64,000 nucleotides of DNA from the NCBI GenBank assembly GCA_017617065.1, contig JAFZWP010000014.1, positions 1 through 64,000 of the forward strand, given 5' to 3'. This DNA comes from Bacilli bacterium. GTDB taxonomy: Bacteria > Bacillota_I > Bacilli_A > ML615J-28 > CAG-698. A model generated the notes under the pieces. The model saw nothing but the letters and a program-made list of their open reading frames with translations, searched no databases and had not been told where the DNA came from. Below, piece by piece: positions 62,887 to 64,000 of the stretch. Every line of letters begins with the position of its first letter. The stretch's first letter is position 1. The position numbers and the translations under genes are program-made.

Positions 62887-63797
62887 TTCTTTACCTCTTC
62901 AATATCTTTTAAAATTTGTGCTTTTAACTCTTTGATATTGTTAAATTTTATTTCATCTCTAATAAAATCAACAAACTCCACAAGCATAAATTTGCCATAT
63001 AAATCTTTTTCAAAATCTAGAATATGGACTTCTAGTCTTAATTCTTTATTTTCTTTAATAGTTGGACTATAGCCTATATTACAAATAGCTTTATATTTTT
63101 CATGATCAATGATGGCGTAGCATTTATATACGCCCTTCTTAAGCATAAAATCATTTTGTTCTAATCTAATGTTAGCAGTTTTAATTCCTAAAGTGCTACC
63201 TATCTTATTACCATTAGATACAATTCCACCAATTTTATAATTCTTTAATAATATATTATTAGCTTCCCTAATCTGTCCATTATCTAGGTATCTTCTAACA
63301 TCTTCACTACCTATTTTGTTACCTTCATTGTCTTTTAAAACAGGAATTACTATTACATTATCAGTGATACTTGCAAGAGTATAAGTATTACCTTTAGCAT
63401 TACGTCCATATCTAAAATCAGATCCTACGACAATTGCATTCATCTCTGATAAGAATCTAGCATTAAATTCTTGATAAGGCATATTAACTAATTCTTCATC
63501 ACATCTTATGATGCAACAATAATCAAGCCCTATTTGCCTAAAAGCATTAATCCTCTCATCAAGTGGTAAAAGATAACCCTTGTTTTCTCTTTTAGATAGA
63601 ACATAATCAGGATGAGGATCAAATGTGAAAACGATAGTTTTCGCATTTATCTTTCTTGCTTCTTTAAATAAAGCATCAAAGATTAGTTTATGGCCTTTGT
63701 GAACGCCATCAAAGACACCAATTGTGCATACCAAATTAGTGTCATTGCTCATTTTATCTTTAAATACATCATTACTATATAAATAAACTAATTCCAT
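62883..63797 (-). CDS. ribF: Bifunctional riboflavin kinase/FAD synthetase
   Basis: A 304-residue enzyme. The N-terminal FAD synthetase has TIGVFDGVHKGHKLIF and FTFDPHPDYV, with VVGSDFRYGRNAKGN further on. The C-terminal riboflavin kinase has GSTLGIKTANIRL (usual GRTLGFPTANI), CNIGYSPTI and LEVHILDFEKDLYG. It makes FMN and then FAD, needed here by the flavodiiron fusion and chorismate synthase. It follows truB with a ten-base overlap, the standard order. Confidence 0.95.
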   Translation of the reverse strand: MELVYLYSNDVFKDKMSNDTNLVCTIGVFDGVHKGHKLIFDALFKEARKINAKTIVFTFDPHPDYVLSKRENKGYLLPLDERINAFRQIGLDYCCIIRCDEELVNMPYQEFNARFLSEMNAIVVGSDFRYGRNAKGNTYTLASITDNVIVIPVLKDNEGNKIGSEDVRRYLDNGQIREANNILLKNYKIGGIVSNGNKIGSTLGIKTANIRLEQNDFMLKKGVYKCYAIIDHEKYKAICNIGYSPTIKENKELRLEVHILDFEKDLYGKFMLVEFVDFIRDEIKFNNIKELKAQILKDIEEVKK

Positions 63798-64000
63798 ACC
63801 TTTTTTGCTTTATACCTATCCATGTTTTCATCATATACATATATTGCTATTAATTTATCTAAATAAATTAAAGCAACATCACTATTTTTAGGATAATTTA
63901 GCTCATCCTTTTTAAGCATTTTTCCATCAATTACTTTTTTATAAATGGCCTCATTTATATTTATCTTTTCTAAATCAATTAAATCAACCATTTTAATGAT
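63788..64000 (-). CDS. truB: tRNA pseudouridine synthase B, C-terminal fragment
   Basis: The last 70 codons of a gene entering from the right edge; the frame is open to base 64000. The sequence (IDLEKININEAIYKKVIDGK, VALIYLDKLIAIYVYDENMD) resembles the C-terminal substrate-binding extension of TruB, which makes pseudouridine 55 in tRNAs. No catalytic residue is in view; the truB-ribF order in most Firmicutes is the main support. Confidence 0.75.
   Translation of the reverse strand: MIKMVDLIDLEKININEAIYKKVIDGKMLKKDELNYPKNSDVALIYLDKLIAIYVYDENMDRYKAKKVWN

Noticed and set aside
1..64000. TGA read as tryptophan (Mycoplasma code)
   Set aside because: TGA ends several intact genes at the expected length (trmR, engB, hipS, mtnN-ribF junction), so the standard code holds.
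1..64000. tRNA or rRNA genes
   Set aside because: All gaps were read on both strands and none showed a cloverleaf or rRNA core.

Overview
The window is a compact, AT-rich stretch of a low-GC Firmicutes chromosome in which almost every gene lies on the minus strand. Several ORFs end in TGA (the TrmR, EngB and HipS homologues), so the standard bacterial code applies. Shine-Dalgarno sites and SigA-type promoters (TTGACA-17-TATAAT) are easy to read. The mraZ-rsmH pair is not followed by cell-wall genes. Together with a beta-1,3-glucan phosphorylase-type locus, this suggests a Bacilli lineage near Erysipelotrichia, Acholeplasmatales/Izemoplasmatales or RF39-type gut bacteria. That placement is inference; no rRNA is present.

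Layout from left to right. (1) 1-5556: a minus-strand run of radC, a YgjP-type peptidase, an HTH regulator, then trmR-trhP1-trhP2-greA, the set that makes 5-methoxyuridine at the tRNA wobble position in Bacillus subtilis. (2) 5633-6273: a DinJ/YafQ toxin-antitoxin pair with its own promoter. (3) 6328-8628: a flavodiiron/flavin-reductase/rubredoxin fusion and a flavodoxin. (4) 8695-12896: folC and valS, valS behind a T-box leader. (5) 12911-14539: a plus-strand, three-gene HipB-HipS-HipT-type locus with three 18-bp operators. (6) 14560-23321: the shikimate/NAD operon aroB-aroC-aroE/K-aroF-aroA-nadD-nadE-yhhN. (7) 23337-24962: mraZ-rsmH with three MraZ boxes and a 19-codon ORF. (8) 25001-27095: an acyltransferase, rpmF and DUF177. 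(9) 27109-50118: a 22-kb beta-glucan locus. (10) 50195-52336: an FNT channel, a Nudix hydrolase, engB and the RNase P RNA. (11) 52393-53920: a DUF1016 nuclease and a divergent XRE regulator. (12) 53924-57654: a YwaF membrane protein, pnp and rpsO. (13) 57684-60077: a GlmU-type acetyltransferase and an HTH-GlmM fusion. (14) 60276-64000: truB-ribF-mtnN-glyA and a membrane protein.

The beta-glucan locus reads as one system. A surface GH16 lipoprotein cuts the polymer. A five-module binding lipoprotein and two solute-binding proteins capture the products. Two permease pairs, together with an NHL/TPR/Yip1 protein and a DUF5696 protein, import them. A GH16 without a signal peptide, a GH30 and a GH149/GH161-like phosphorylase finish the job in the cytosol. 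No transport ATPase is encoded here, so a shared MsmX-type ATPase is presumably supplied from elsewhere.

The items I think most deserve follow-up are the HTH-GlmM fusion with a perfect palindrome upstream of its own promoter, the HipBST-like locus back to back with T-box-controlled valS, the beta-glucan capture and import machinery with its modular binding lipoprotein, and the micro-ORF directly after rsmH. No tRNA, rRNA, insertion sequence, prophage or CRISPR array was seen.
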